The translations under genes and the position numbers were made by a program. Source: Phragmites australis (taxonomy: Eukaryota; Streptophyta; Magnoliopsida; Poales; Poaceae). From it: a stretch of DNA of 64,000 nt. The DNA lies in contig NC_084928.1 in the NCBI RefSeq assembly GCF_958298935.1, positions 18,693,501-18,757,500 of the forward strand, written 5' to 3'. Shown piece by piece: positions 11,011 to 22,426 of this stretch. Position 1 is the first letter of the stretch; each line of letters begins with the position of its first letter. Under the pieces are notes generated by a model. That model made no database searches, was not told the origin of the DNA, and saw only the letters and a list, made by a program, of their open reading frames with translations.

Positions 11011-11050
11011 GTTTCAAATTACCGATTAAGATCAATTAGAAAGGATTAAA

Positions 11051-11062
11051 GCTCTGATACCA
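11051..11062 (-). other. Primer-binding site, initiator Met tRNA
   Basis: Minus-strand TGGTATCAGAGC, the standard complement of plant initiator tRNA-Met, two bases from the LTR end. Confidence 0.85.
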
Positions 11063-11064
11063 AT

Positions 11065-11610
11065 TGTAGGATCAAATATGCGCAAAATACCCAATCATAG
11101 GGGGTGAATGATTGCAGCCAAATTCAAAGATTAGCTCACCCAAATTGAAACTCGATTTATACTCGATATTCGACTCGAAACAAAATGTACACACTATAGT
11201 AAAAACGATGCACAGAAAGATCTGCTAGTCAGATTGCTCTCAAATTTGGTCAGCAGAAACTAGAATCAAATACGAAACTAACCCAATAAGAGAGAATCAA
11301 ATCTTGTTGTTTCAATGATTTCAATGAGCATCAGAATTCATCCACATATATAACAAATACTCGATCAAGCCACACTATCAAGAATACTTGCACCAACCTG
11401 TCTACACATGTAAAAATATAGTGTGAGCACAACTTATCAAGTATAATTAATGATTAATATACAAGGCACGGTCTCACGCTCTCAAGCACACGGATCCTCA
11501 ATTTATATGCTATCAAAAACATGAATATCAAAAGTATGTCATTATTTTGATTTAAAAAGATATAACAAGATACCAATTTTGATGTCAAGAACTTCTCATA
11601 TTCTTTTGCA
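11065..11610 (-). repeat. Left copia LTR, internally deleted
   Basis: From 11065 (TGTAGGATCAAATATGCGC) it aligns closely with the right LTR at 17572 for about 230 bp. It then loses similarity and regains a weak match near 11380-11600 to 18700-18960 (for example CATGAATATCAAAAGTATGTC). The middle of the LTR, including the promoter, is missing here. The right limit is approximate. Confidence 0.55.
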
Positions 11611-12060
11611 AGGAATTATATACACCATTAGCCTTATTCTATCCAACCATGCCAATCCTATGTCAAAAAGACAATTAGAAACTTAAGACAATGATTTTGG
11701 TCATACATGACTTCTTCCAAGTTCATATCAAAGTGCAATGATAAGCAATCTCGAAAAAAAGAAGTGCGACAGTGCGTACTTCCTTGATCTTTTATCTATC
11801 AACTTTTATTCAACACTTTTCATTTCTTTGATTCTTTCACATATAGCATTTTTTTTTATCAAAGATAAAAGTAATCAAGAGAATTTAACCATGATAAGAT
11901 TTAATTCAAGTTGTCATTCGATTTAAAAAGTCATGACAAAAACTACACAGTTACACATATAGATATGAAAGTGCAAAAACTCCTATGTAGCAGACACACT
12001 GGCTTCAAAAGTCACATACGTATCAGATATGATACTCATCATATTTCATTGTTTTCTTAT
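11610..12060. other. Untranslated zone between copia RNase H and left LTR
   Basis: AT-rich, no ORF beyond chance. Its position fits the 3' untranslated region of the minus-strand element. Confidence 0.45.
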
Positions 12061-12062
12061 TT

Positions 12063-12765
12063 TTATAAACTTCGACAAGTTCCAAAGATATAAGAACTCC
12101 TCATCAAAACAATCCTATAGGATGAATAACACCAAGTTCTCCTCGAAGAAAAATAAACCAAGAAGAATCCAAAGGTTTTGTGAAAATGTCTACCAATTGG
12201 TGTCCAGTATTCACATCGAGAAGTTCCTTTTTCAACATTGTCTCTAAGAAAATAAAATCTAATATCAATGTGTTTAGTCCAAGAATGTTGCACAGGATTT
12301 TTAGCAATACTTATAGCACTAGTGTTATCACCGAAAAGTGGAACACTCTCTAAATTAACCCCATAATCTTTAAGTGTAGCAACTATCCAAAGAGTTCGTG
12401 AACAACAACTAGCAGCAGCTACATATTCAGATTCACCAGTAGATCATGCAACAGAGGACTGTTTCCTAGATGACCATGCAACAAGAGAATTACCCAAGAA
12501 ATGACATGTACCAGATGTACTTTTCCTATCAATTCTACAACCTCCAAAATTAGTAATAGAAAAAGCTCTTAAGTTAATAGATGAAGAAGCAGAAAGCCAA
12601 ATGCCAAAATCTTGAGTTCCATGAAGATACCTTAGAATTCGTTTGATAGCTTGTCGATGTGAAGCACGTGGAGGAGCTTGAAATAGTGCACACAAGCATA
12701 CATCAAATTGTATGTCTGGCCTTGAAGCAGTGAGATACAAAAGTGATCCAATCATACTTCAATAT
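12063..12765 (-). pseudogene. Copia RNase H, broken
   Basis: RNase H of the copia polyprotein. It begins with MIGSLLYLTASRPDIQFDVC at 12755, then YLHGTQDFGIWL and STSGTCHFLGNSLVAWSSRKQ at about 12520-12460. The C-terminal part is KHIDIRFYFLRDNVEKG and TGHQLVDIFTKPLD near 12290-12160. The YLHGT, ADIFTKPL-like and LGVIHP blocks are typical of SIRE/Opie. Frame shifts separate the pieces and stop codons occur at about 12445 and elsewhere. Confidence 0.8.
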
Positions 12766-13545
12766 TCTTTTTGATCAACTGGCTCACCATCTTCATCAGG
12801 ATTAAGTGTCATTGTTGCTCCAATAGGTGTTATGATCGGCTTGCTATTTTCCATCTCAAAACGTCGTAGCAGGTCTCGTATATACTTACTTTGATGAACA
12901 AAAGTACCTTCTTTGGTTTGTTTGACTTGAAGCCCCCAAAAAGTATGTTAGTTCACCCATCATACTCATCTCAAATTCCCTACTCATCGTTTCTGAAAAC
13001 TGGGACACCAAAGCATGAGAAGAACAACCAAAGATGATATCATATACATTAATCTGAACAAATAGTTGATCATTACCATACTTGAGCACAAACAACGTCT
13101 TGTCTATTTTTCCCATTTCAAAACCCTTTTCAAGCAAGAAGGTTTTAAGCCTATCATACCACGCTCTAGGGGCTTGTTTTAAACTATACAAAGCTTTCGA
13201 CAACTTGTATACATAATCTGGATATTTAGGATTTTAAAAACCGGGTGGTTGCTTGACATAAATCTCGTCATTTATGTAGTCATTCAGAAAAGCGTTCTTG
13301 ACATCCATTTGATATAATCTAAAGCCTTTAGATGCAGCAAAAGCTAAAAGAATTCTAATGGCTTCTAGTCTAGCAACCGGAGCAAAAGTTTCCTCAAAAT
13401 CTAGCCATTCTACCTGTGTAAAACCTTGAGTTACAAGTCTAGCTTTGTTTCTAACAACAACACCATCCTCATTTTGTTTATTTTTGAAAACCCATTTAGT
13501 ACCGGTAAGTGTATGATCTGGAGGAGGTGCGACAACTTCCATACT
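12766..13545 (-). pseudogene. Copia reverse transcriptase, broken
   Basis: Conserved blocks on the minus strand: [20 protein letters not shown] near 13515-13450, [20 protein letters not shown] near 13440-13390, then [20 protein letters not shown] with the catalytic Asp. Further on come KALYSLKQAPRAWYDRL at about 13200 and the palm region near 13050. There the usual YVDD site reads VYDIIFG, so the second Asp of the catalytic pair is altered. A stop falls between 13234 and 13203. The polymerase cannot be functional. Confidence 0.85.
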
Positions 13546-13957
13546 TCGTTGCGTTCAAAATTTTCAAGTTCCTTATGCATGGCATTGATCTAAGATTCGT
13601 CAGTTAATGCATGTGAAACATCTTTAGGTTCAAAAGAAGTAACAAAAGCTGAATGAGCATGAGAATTAGAATCAATAAACCTGGACCGTGTGACTCACTC
13701 ATGCAAATCTCTAATCATCTGATCAGGTGGGTCACTCCGCTGAATGTGCAAAGGAGCTGTCACTCGAGAAGCAATCTCTTCTTCTCCTTCAGTACGCAAA
13801 GATGATGTAGTAGCTTGAGGATGTCCAACTGTAATTGAAGTGATCAAAGGTGTCAAGGGATCTACAGCTGATTGTATCATTGGAATTAAAATCTCATCCA
13901 CATTGACCTCATCATCATCCACAATAATGGTCTCGAGCTCCCCCTGAATATGTGTAC
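13546..13957 (-). pseudogene. Copia integrase-RT linker
   Basis: Low-complexity acidic linker on the minus strand (MDDDEVNVDEILIPMIQSAV and following Ser/Thr-rich stretch at 13922-13695). It lies between integrase and RT, as in other copia polyproteins. No catalytic motif is expected or seen. Confidence 0.5.
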
Positions 13958-14780
13958 CTATACCTGCATCACTTGATCAATTCTAGGACTAGTCTCATCA
14001 AAAGTAACCTCACAGGTTTCAATAATTTTGTTAGTCTCCAAAACAAACACTCGATAATCATGAGTATGAGTAGGATATCCAAGAAAAATACCATCTATTG
14101 ATCTGGACTCAAACTTATCCAAATTTCCAGATTTCAACACAAAGCACTTGCAGCCAAAAACTCAAAAGTGAGATAAACTAGGTCTATGTCCAAACCACAG
14201 CTCATATGAAGTTTTACCCAATTTAGATCCCAAGAAAACACGGTTTGAAACATAATAAGCAGTAGATATAGTTTGAACCCAAAATTTTCTAGGAGTAGAA
14301 AATTCATCTAACATGATCCTAGCCATCTCGGCTAGAGTTCTATTCTTTCTTTCAACTACACATTTTTGTTGACGAAACCTAGGTGATGAAAATTGATGTT
14401 CAATACCTTTCTCAGCACAAAAGTGATCAAAAGAAGAATTCTTAAATTATGTTCCATTATCACTTCTAATCGCACTCAAAGATCCTGGGAGATCAACAGA
14501 CAATCTAAGAACTAAACTTCTAAAATAACCAAAAGCTTCATCGTTAGATACCATAAAGTAAACACAAGAATATCTAGAGTAGTCATCAACAATAACAAGC
14601 ACATACCATCTACCTCCAAAAGATTGTACTCTAGAAGGACCAACAGTATCAAGGTGTAAAAGTTGACTGGGTGCATTTGTCATAACCATGGTAATAAGTG
14701 GATGTGAACCTGAATGCATTTTACCATGTCTACAAGAAGAGCAAACTAACTCGCTATCACCCTTAAGCTTAGGCAAGCCA
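13958..14780 (-). pseudogene. Copia integrase, broken
   Basis: On the minus strand CSSCRHGKMHSGSHPL (14740-14690) is the zinc-region end. LLHLDTVGPSRVQSFGG and YVLVIVDDYSRYSCVYFM (14670-14560) carry the first catalytic Asp, and LSAIRSDNGT (about 14475) the second. The later SIDGIFLGYPTHTHDYRVF block (14105-14040) is the C-terminal domain typical of copia integrase. Between 14440 and 14140 the sequence is recognisable but frame-shifted. It would insert cDNA if intact. Confidence 0.85.
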
Positions 14781-14803
14781 CGAATAAGATATAAACCACT
14801 AAC

Positions 14804-15310
14804 TCAAGTAAGATGATCTATACCAACATGACCAAGTCTACAAAGCCAAAAGAATAAATCTTTAGAAATAATAGCAACAAGACATCTAAGCTTAGAAGAA
14901 GGTGATGCATTAAAATCAGCCTTAAAAACTCTTTCAAAACGTGAGATTCTAAAAACCAGATCACCTGAAGCATTTAATGCTTTACATTCATTTTTCATAA
15001 AGCACACATCAAGGTCTTCATCAATCATTTGTGAGACAGAAAGCAAGTAAATTTCAAGTTCTTGACTAAAGCAACATTCTTGAACATAAACTTATCATTT
15101 ACCTGTACTGTACCTTTTGCAACAACTGATGTAGAAGAAGCATCTCCAAAAGTAACACTTTCAGCACAAGATGCACGTACAAGGGAGGAGAACCAATTTT
15201 TACCACCGGGCATGTGGCATGAGACTCTGGAATCAACTAGGCAAATGTTCTCCTTCCTCGCTCGAGAAGCCTACAAGAAAACAGAAAATGTTGAGGCCTT
15301 AGTACTGGGT
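14804..15310 (-). pseudogene. Copia protease and pre-integrase region, broken
   Basis: Minus strand. The protease start reads LVDSRVSCHMPGGKNWFSSL near 15240-15180. The catalytic Asp-Ser-Gly is Asp-Ser-Arg here, a likely inactivating change. VQVNDKFMFKNVALVKNLKF follows, then the pre-integrase segment MLSVSQMIDEDLDVCFMKNE from 15046. FWLCRLGHVGIDHL near 14830 is the zinc-region His pair. A frame change separates the two parts around 15030. Confidence 0.8.
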
Positions 15311-16560
15311 TAGTAATAAAGCTTTTAGGAATCCAGTACTGAGTCACTCGACTAACAACACAAGTAGCCCGAGTAGACTTGACTTGAGAAGCTCGAGTAG
15401 GTTCAACTCGAGTTACACGAGTTGTAAAAGGTGATGACTATTTCACCTGAGGCACAAAATGAGGTGCCACAACCTCACAAGGGATAAAACGTGCCTTTCA
15501 CAAATTAGACCTAGCCTTAGACTTTTCTTTCTTTTGTTGTTTAGCTAGTCTAAAACAAAAATCTACTAAATGTCCATCTCTACCACAATGAGTGCAAGTG
15601 TACTTAACCCGATGTATGGACATTGAAGAAGAAGCATTGCATTCATTGTAGAGGATAAAAATCCAGCAGACTTAAAAACAACCTTCTTAGGTTCATATTC
15701 ACTAAGAGTTTCAAATTTGCACATCCAAGAGTTCTAACAATAGTGGGTGGATTTGTCTTGAACGAGCATAAGGATCAAAACCTAAGCCTTGTTTACATGT
15801 ACTTGACTTAGATGAATCTAAAATCAGGTTCAGATTTTTCTTTCCCTTAGAAAGACGTTCTAAAGTTCCTTTCAAGTAATCAACCTGTTTAGAAAGAGCT
15901 GGACACTTATCACAAGCAACACTCATGGGTTTCTTTTGTTTACGACAGTTAGAGCATGAAAGAACCTCATGAGTAATCATGTCATTAGCTATTTGAGAAA
16001 CTCTAGTATTAGCATCATGCAACTTCAATTAAAAAATTAGCAATTAGAATAGGAAATTGAATCATGCAAATCACACGTTTAACAACTTGCATTTTTAACA
16101 TGTTTGCAATTTAACACAACAAGTTTCTCATTTTTCTTAATTTCTTCTCTAAGTTTTTCAAGGGTAGAAGTATGAACATCTCTAAGAGAAGTGAGCTCAG
16201 AATAAATTAAGTCATATGACTTGCTAGCATCATCATCAGGAATTGAAGTCTTATGTCTTGCAATTTTGGAATTAAGTGATTCAATTAAAACATCATGTTT
16301 CTTAATTTTCTTGTTACGTTTCTCTAAGAGTATACCAAGACGAACAACAGCATTAGATAGATCATCATAAGTAGGTAATACCTCGTTACTATCGCTATCA
16401 AGTTCATCCTCGGTTGAGCTTTCTTTGTTGCTTGCCATGAGACACAAACCAGTCAAATCACGCAATGTCTTGCTCTTAGATGTTGTGTCATCCTCGCTGC
16501 TCTCTAAATTAACATCACTCAAGTTGACTAGTTCGAGTGCTGAACGAACTCGATGCACAA
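15311..16560 (-). pseudogene. Copia Gag C-terminal coiled-coil region, broken
   Basis: The minus-strand ORF at 16558-16079 is strongly acidic and then heptad-like (YDDLSNAVVRLGILLEKRNK, SELTSLRDVHTSTLEKLREE). The segment 16028-15711 continues with CSNCRKQKKPMSVACDKCPA and VDYLKGTLERLSKGKKNLNL. Long coiled-coil stretches between the zinc knuckle and protease are typical of SIRE/Opie Gag. About 15420-15610 holds a second Cys-rich remnant, then stops. Confidence 0.65.
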
Positions 16561-17517
16561 CCTTGCGGTTGAGAAAGCTCTTTTTCTTCTTGTTGTTGAA
16601 CGATCGCTTCTTTTTCTCCTTTTCCTATTTTGATGCTTTATCTGCAAGCTTAGAACAATTGGAACGAATATCGTTGAGATCACGTCATTCATAGCATCTT
16701 TGAGGTCCACCACTTCCCCTCTTCCTCATATGCACATTCCGCAATGCTTTAGAGAACCGAGTAGAAAGTAGTGCTAAATCTTCTTTAGGAATCAACTTAA
16801 GCTGATCATCAGTTAGTGAAGATTTAGAAGATAATGAGAAACTTGAAGAAGAAGATTCAGTATGAGACATGCTGGGTTCAGAGACCAAAGCAATTGATTT
16901 ATCAACATTCTTCCTAGCAAAAACATCTAGCTGATGAGTTTTCAACTTAGAATAAAGTACATCTAATGTAAGTGAACTCATGACAGTAGAATCTCTAATA
17001 GATGCAACTTTCATCTCCCACACTGACATATCTAAAGCTCCTAGTAATTGATGTGCATTCTTAGTATCAATATATGTAATATTAATAGCATGCAACTTAC
17101 TAAGAATTTTATTAAACTGAGCAAACAAATCATCTAGTGACTCACCAGGCTTCATCCCAAAATGCATGTAATCTTTCTTACATAAATCTTGACGTACCTC
17201 TTTAATAGTATTTGAACCTTCATGATAATCAGAGAGTGCTTTCCATACCTCGTACGCCGATTTGGATGTATTACTCGATCAAAGTCGCTCCTACCCAAGC
17301 CTTGGATAATCAAGTTCCTTGCTTTGCTGTTCGCTTCGACATGAGACTTGTTTTGTGCCGTCACTTCATTATTCTCAGGGACCACATATGGCTTGTAGAC
17401 CTTCTCCCAGATTGCAAAGCCCTGTGCTTGAATATAGGCCTCCATCTTCGCCTTCCAGAATTGAAAATCAACTCCATTGAAAATACAAGGTTTTATGGAA
17501 TACCTATCTGAAGCCAT
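16561..17517 (-). pseudogene. Copia Gag N-terminal and zinc knuckle, broken
   Basis: Gag forms the virus-like particle. The start at 17517 (MASDRYSIKPCIFNGVDFQF) leads into FWKAKMEAYIQAQGFAIWEK. After a frame change near 17270, the piece from 17167 reads PGESLDDLFAQFNKILSKLH and DDQLKLIPKEDLALLSTRF. The zinc knuckle lies at about 16700-16650 (RCYE then LNDIRSNCSKLADK). Its second Cys codon is a stop (TGA) and the His reads Asp. The ATG lies about 40 bp from the primer-binding site, normal for the lineage. Confidence 0.8.
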
Positions 17518-17557
17518 ATTTCTAATTACCGATTAAAATCAATTAGAAAGGATTAAG

Positions 17558-17569
17558 ACTCTGATACCA
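17558..17569 (-). other. Primer-binding site of main copia copy
   Basis: Minus-strand TGGTATCAGAGT, one base from the initiator tRNA-Met complement, two bases from the LTR. Confidence 0.8.
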
Positions 17570-17571
17570 AT

Positions 17572-18990
17572 TGTAGGACCGAATATGCGCAAAATACCCA
17601 ATCAGAAGGGGGTGAATGATTGTAGAAGCCAAATTCAAAGATTAGCTCACCCATATTCCTCTCGAAACAGAATGTACACACTCTAGTAAAAATGATGTAC
17701 AGAAAGATCTGCTGGTCGGATTGCTCTCAAATTTGGTCAATAGAAACTAGATTCAAAAAAAATAAACTAACTCAACAAGTATCGAGTAAATCGGCTATGT
17801 GGATCAAAATTTATTACTGGTCGAATTAGACTATGTCAACTAGTATCGAGTAGATCAAAACTTAGTCAAGTTGACAAAAAGCTACTCGAGAACAAATCAA
17901 ATCCACTCAAAATTCTCAGATCAAACACTAGATATTCTAGCAAGATTTTGGATGGATTAAACTAAGATAAAACTTTATAAAAGCACGTGATTAATTGAAA
18001 ACCAAAGCCAAACATGCAGAATATAGAACATAGAGAAAATTCTGAATAAGCAACTTATCAACTTACGAAACTTGATTTTCATTGCATAGACGAGTTTAAA
18101 AGGTTCCTCTCCAAAGCATCCAACAAGTATTTTCATGAAATCCGAAAACAACTCTTTCTCCAGTTTCTCTATCTCTGCTGCGTTGTGCTGCCCTATTCTG
18201 TGCTTTGTTGTGCTCTACCCAATACAACAGACCTCTCTACTTATAGGGTAGCCACATGCACAAACATAACTGAATCGAACTACAACTCCCTATCGTATTC
18301 AATCTGGTCTCTATCCTCTTCTAATCACAAGAGGACAAACAACTTCTGCTAATTAATCTAATTAGCCAACTACTCTTACGTAATCATGCATGGACATTTC
18401 CCATGCACACATGCATATACGTAACCAACTGAGAGTCCGTCTTCGACACTAATTCTTGTCTCAAGTCCAGTCACCACACGACTCCCTCATGCCTTGCTAA
18501 TTCACATCCTCTCATGATCAAATCACCTCCTGTGTCCATCACGAAGCCTTGTCTCCATATGCATTGTTTTCTCAGCTCAAATGTCCCGCATGACATCCTC
18601 GATCACCACGACCTCAGTTCCTCTTGAACCTAGTCGCCGAACCTTAGTTCCTTCCTGAACTTACTTCGTCGATCCGTCATCAACCACGTTTGCCTTCGAG
18701 CAACACCTGCACATGAATTAAACAACAATCGTGTATGAGCACAAGTCCTTCCCGACTTGACTCAAGATCTATTCACACAACACCACGCAAACTCCAAGCA
18801 AAACCAACACGCTAACATAAGCATACCCAACTAATGATAACGCATCAAACCATCTATGCTATCCAAGCATATCTTAGCAACTCATGAACATCAACCAAAT
18901 GTCATTATGTTAAATCACTTTGCTCTGCTAGTTTCATCAATCAAACCAATTTTTCATCGCATGATCTCACAATATGTGTTGTATTTTTCA
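17572..18990 (-). repeat. Right (5') copia LTR
   Basis: Starts at the primer-binding site with TGTAGGACCGAATATGCGC on the plus strand and extends about 1.4 kb. The outer limit is uncertain, roughly 18960-19010, where the sequence changes into the repeats of the host element. A TATA box in minus orientation lies at about 18238. Confidence 0.6.
18236..18249 (-). promoter_or_regulatory. TATA box of copia LTR
   Basis: Minus-strand TACCCTATAAGTAGAGAGG, a good plant TATA context directing leftward transcription through the element. Confidence 0.5.
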
Positions 18991-19764
18991 TATGGCGAGA
19001 AATATGCTTCATACATCACATTTATGTGCTGAAGTGTTTATTTTTTGTGCATTTGCATGAATGCATACTCCGCGTATATATACGCTTCGCACGCGTCTAT
19101 ATCTTCATTACTCATTTGCGATGAAGCGCATTCTTTTCATATATGTGCATAGCATCATCACTCAGGAATGCATACGCTTCGCATGATTTGTATTGCATAA
19201 GTGCATTAAGATATTTATTCTCCGTGTATGTTTACTTTTTCAAACACTTGCATATGTATCGAAGCATTTATCCTTCGCACGATTATCGAAGTACTTATTT
19301 TCTATACACTTGCATTCCTCATGTGCATCGAAGCAACTATTCTTACCCTCCTCGTGTGCAAAGCAAGTGTTCTTCATGCGCTGGCATTACATATGCATAA
19401 AAAATTTTACCCTTCGCTCGTGTGTTGAAGCCTTTATATTTCGCGTGCTCTCATTACATTTGCGCCAAAGCGTATACGTTTTTTCCATAAATGATGAAGT
19501 ATTTATCTTCTGTGCATTGCATGACATAAATGCATCGGAGCATTTGAAGGTTCTTACCCTTCACTTGAGGGAATATTTATTCCTCATATACAAGTTTTAA
19601 TCTTCGCTTGTAAATCATAACACATATCACTTGCAGGAATCTATAGTCTTCACAGGATGAACTGACAATCATTTGTTGACAATCCTTTGCTTCTATCTAT
19701 ATTGTTATGTTGAAACACTAAATGCACGGTGCACAATACGAGGGATAACACTTGCCCTCGTAAG
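18991..19764 (+). repeat. Interior of non-autonomous element, CTTCGC-rich
   Basis: Irregular recurrence of GCATCGAAGCATTTAT-like and CTTCGCATG-like words every 40-60 bp, with several chance ORFs. No protein motif was seen. Confidence 0.45.
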
Positions 19765-20165
19765 AACTGTAAAACGAAGTGACTGTTGACCTCAATGAGA
19801 GGCAACGCGCCTTCACAGCAATGAAAAGACGAAGCGTCAATCGACCTCCAAACTGAGGCATCGCCTTCGCAAAAATTGTAAGACAAAGTGAAGGTTGACC
19901 TCAATGAGAGGCAACGTGCCTTCGCGGCAATGAAAAGATGAAGCGTGAATCGACCTCCAAACTGAGGCATCGCCTTCACAAAAACTGTAAGATGAAGTAA
20001 CGGTTGACCTCAATAAGAGGCAACACACCTTCACGGCAATGAAAAGATGAAGCACCAATCGACCTCAAAACCGAGGCATCGCCTTCGAAAAAATTGTAAG
20101 TGACAGTTGACCTCAATAAGAGGCAACGCACCTTCACGGCAACGAAAGATTCTAAGATGAAGTGC
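19765..20165 (+). repeat. 109-bp tandem repeat array
   Basis: The word GTTGACCTCAATGAGAGGCA starts at 19785, 19894, 20003 and 20106: periods 109, 109 and 103. Each unit contains GACCTCCAAACTGAGGCATC. Four copies lie in the interior of the non-autonomous LTR element. Confidence 0.85.
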
Positions 20166-20390
20166 AAGTTCTTACCCTTTGCTGGAGGGAATATTAATTC
20201 CTCATACACAAGTTTTAACCTTCACATGAGAAAGCTCTTATTGCTCTTATACAAGAATTTTTAATGTTCACAGGATGGGGCTTATCCCTCATATACCGAA
20301 GGTTTTATCCTTCGCTGCTACATTTATCATTATGCCAAAGCATTTACTCTTTGATTGTACTTTTCGTGCATCTATTTAACACATGCACAA

Positions 20391-20805
20391 AAGACGAGGG
20401 CTAAGAGTGCTTGTCCCCGCACCAAAGGCAAAAGAGACCTTTAGGAACAAAAAACCGAAGTGCTGCTTGACCATAAACAAAGGCAACGCACCTCTCGACT
20501 TAAAATAAAAGATGGGGGCTAAGAGTGCCTACCCCCGCACCAATGGCAAAACAGACCTTCAGGAACAAAAAACCGAAGTGCTGCTTGACCATAAACAAAG
20601 GCAACGCACCTCTCGACTTAAAACAAAAGATGGGGGCTAAGGGTGCCTGCCTCCGCACCGAAGGCAAAAGAGACCTTCGGGAATAAAAAGCCAAAGTGTT
20701 GCTTGACCTTAAACAAATGCAGTGCACCTCTCAACTTACAAAAGACGGGGGCTAAGAGTGCTTGCCCCCGCACCGAAGGCAAAAGAGACCTTAGGATTAC
20801 ATTAA
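20391..20805 (+). repeat. 118-bp tandem repeat array
   Basis: CTAAGAGTGC (or CTAAGGGTGC) starts at 20401, 20519, 20637 and 20752: periods 118, 118 and 115. Units include CCCCGCACCAAAGGCAAAAG and GAAGTGCTGCTTGACCATAA. Four copies, unrelated by eye to the 109-bp array upstream. Confidence 0.85.
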
Positions 20806-21299
20806 TGCATTTAAGTATTTATTCTTCATGTCCACATACCGAAGATACATTGATTATAATGTGTATTTCATCTCTAGAAAGGGGTGTGAAGCACCTATTA
20901 TCCTACATGACAGGAAGTCGAAGTGTCACTGGTCCTTAGGAAAAGACAGCGCACTAATCGACTTAAAAGGTAGGAGAAGGCCCAACAAAGAGGACCGAGA
21001 TTCCGCTCAACTTCAGGTAAAGGCAACGCTCCACTCGAACATCGCACAACAAGTCCTGAAGACACGACCCTTTGCATTCCAAGAAGCCAAAGATCCTTTC
21101 GTACACGGTGCATTGATGACCACCTTCGTCGACAATGGCTACTACTTCGGCCATGTTGGCACCTTCAATATCGACTCATCATCACCTTCGTCATCGGCAT
21201 CAACTCAGAGTGAGTCGCCCTCACCTTTGGCTTCAACAGCGTTGATGAGACTCCGGATGGAGTCCTCGATAGCTTCGCCCCCATCTACTTCGACTAGAG

Positions 21300-21521
21300 G
21301 GGCCTTCGGCCACGTCCACTTTGGCCCGGTCGATGACTTCGCATCCATTGACTATGACTATGTTGACCATAGGGGCTTCGGCCGCGACTACTTTTCTTGG
21401 GCCGCAATGACTTCGCCTCCATTGACTCTGACAACGTCAACCAGATGGGCTTCGGTCGTGACTACTTCACTTTGGACATGATGACTTCACCTCTGTCAAC
21501 TCCGACTACGTTGACTAGAGG
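21300..21521 (+). repeat. 74-bp tandem repeat, left part, with AGAGG
   Basis: GACTTCGCCTCCATTGAC-type units start at 21335, 21409 and 21483 (period 74). The array continues after the CRM-like insertion at 29325-29420 with a shorter unit of about 54 bp. AGAGG at 21517-21521 is the left target duplication of that insertion. Confidence 0.75.
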
Positions 21522-22412
21522 TGATGAGGACATCACTCATTTAGATACATGCGCTACAAGTGATCCTCCGGTGATTGATCCATTACAAGGACCGATTACA
21601 TGGGCTCGTGCATGTCGTTTAACTCATGAGGTAAATTCGTTACTCGCTATCCATACTACTAATTATAAGGATGAGATGCTACTCAATTTTTTTGAAATTT
21701 TGATGCTTAGGAATATGGGAGAAGCACCTATGGAACAGCCAAGTCGGACGGGGCTCAAGCCAACTTCAAGTCAGAGTCGAAACTCAGTTCGGATTCAGCA
21801 GACAGCGCCGCACTAAAACGGCCATAACTACTTCATATGGAATCCAAATAAGGTGTTCTTTGATGAGTTGGAAAGCTAAGGACGATAGCTTTGTTTTGGT
21901 ACTGGTCCCAGCTCCAGATTCACGGTGGATTATTTTGTGTCGTCAAAACAATGTGCTATGTCACAATTTTGGGTCATATCGGGCCTTGTAAATGTGTTCG
22001 GGTCTAAGACCAAGTTGTGGACGCCCCCTGGTTGTCCAAAACCCTAGCACGCCCCTCTTCATATATCTAGCAGCCATCGTCATAGACTTTTTGGGTTTTA
22101 CTTAGATTAATCTGTCATGAACAGTTTTGCCGTCGTTCGGTTTGTGAAACCCCAACTCGTGAGCTTAACCGTATTTGAAATTTCAGATTCTGTTCTTCCA
22201 TGTTCTTGCATGTGTTCTTGATTCGCTTGCAGGAATTAGTCTTCTTGGTGAGGTCAATCGTGCCGCGCGCGGTTGATAACCAACAGAGCAGTGGTGTAGT
22301 AATTGCAAGAGTTGCGTTCTGTCCTGATCGGAAGCCTTGGATCATCAACATCGAATCTCCACCAATCAACTTACCATTACCTAACAGAAGATTAGGCCTA
22401 ATCCTCTTATCA
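21522..22412 (+). repeat. 5' LTR of CRM-like element
   Basis: Starts TGATGAGGACATCACTCATT, ends CCTAATCCTCTTATCA; 891 bp, the same length as the 3' LTR. Confidence 0.9.
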
Positions 22413-22414
22413 AC

Positions 22415-22426
22415 TGGTATCAGATT
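22415..22426 (+). other. Primer-binding site
   Basis: TGGTATCAGATT; the first ten bases match the initiator tRNA-Met complement, two bases after the 5' LTR. Confidence 0.85.

Larger units (their letters stand above)
10768..18990 (-). mobile_element. Ty1/copia element, SIRE/Opie-like, plus partial second copy
   Basis: Minus-strand order from right to left: LTR (17572 to about 18990), primer-binding site, gag, protease, integrase, RT, RNase H, untranslated zone, second LTR (from about 11610 down to 11065). Then another primer-binding site and the first part of gag again (11010 down to about 10768). Protease-integrase-RT-RNase H is the copia order. RT motifs such as [20 protein letters not shown] and a long coiled-coil Gag fit SIRE/Opie. 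The extra gag piece beyond the left LTR means a tandem or recombined structure. All coding parts contain stops. Confidence 0.75.

Noticed and set aside
18960..19010. Exact outer end and target duplication of the copia element
   Set aside because: No clear TG end could be chosen, and the left side is a truncated second copy, so no duplication is expected.
20828..21481. 217-codon plus-strand ORF
   Set aside because: It reads through the 74-bp repeat array; its Asp/Phe-rich sequence is only the repeat translated, with no domain.
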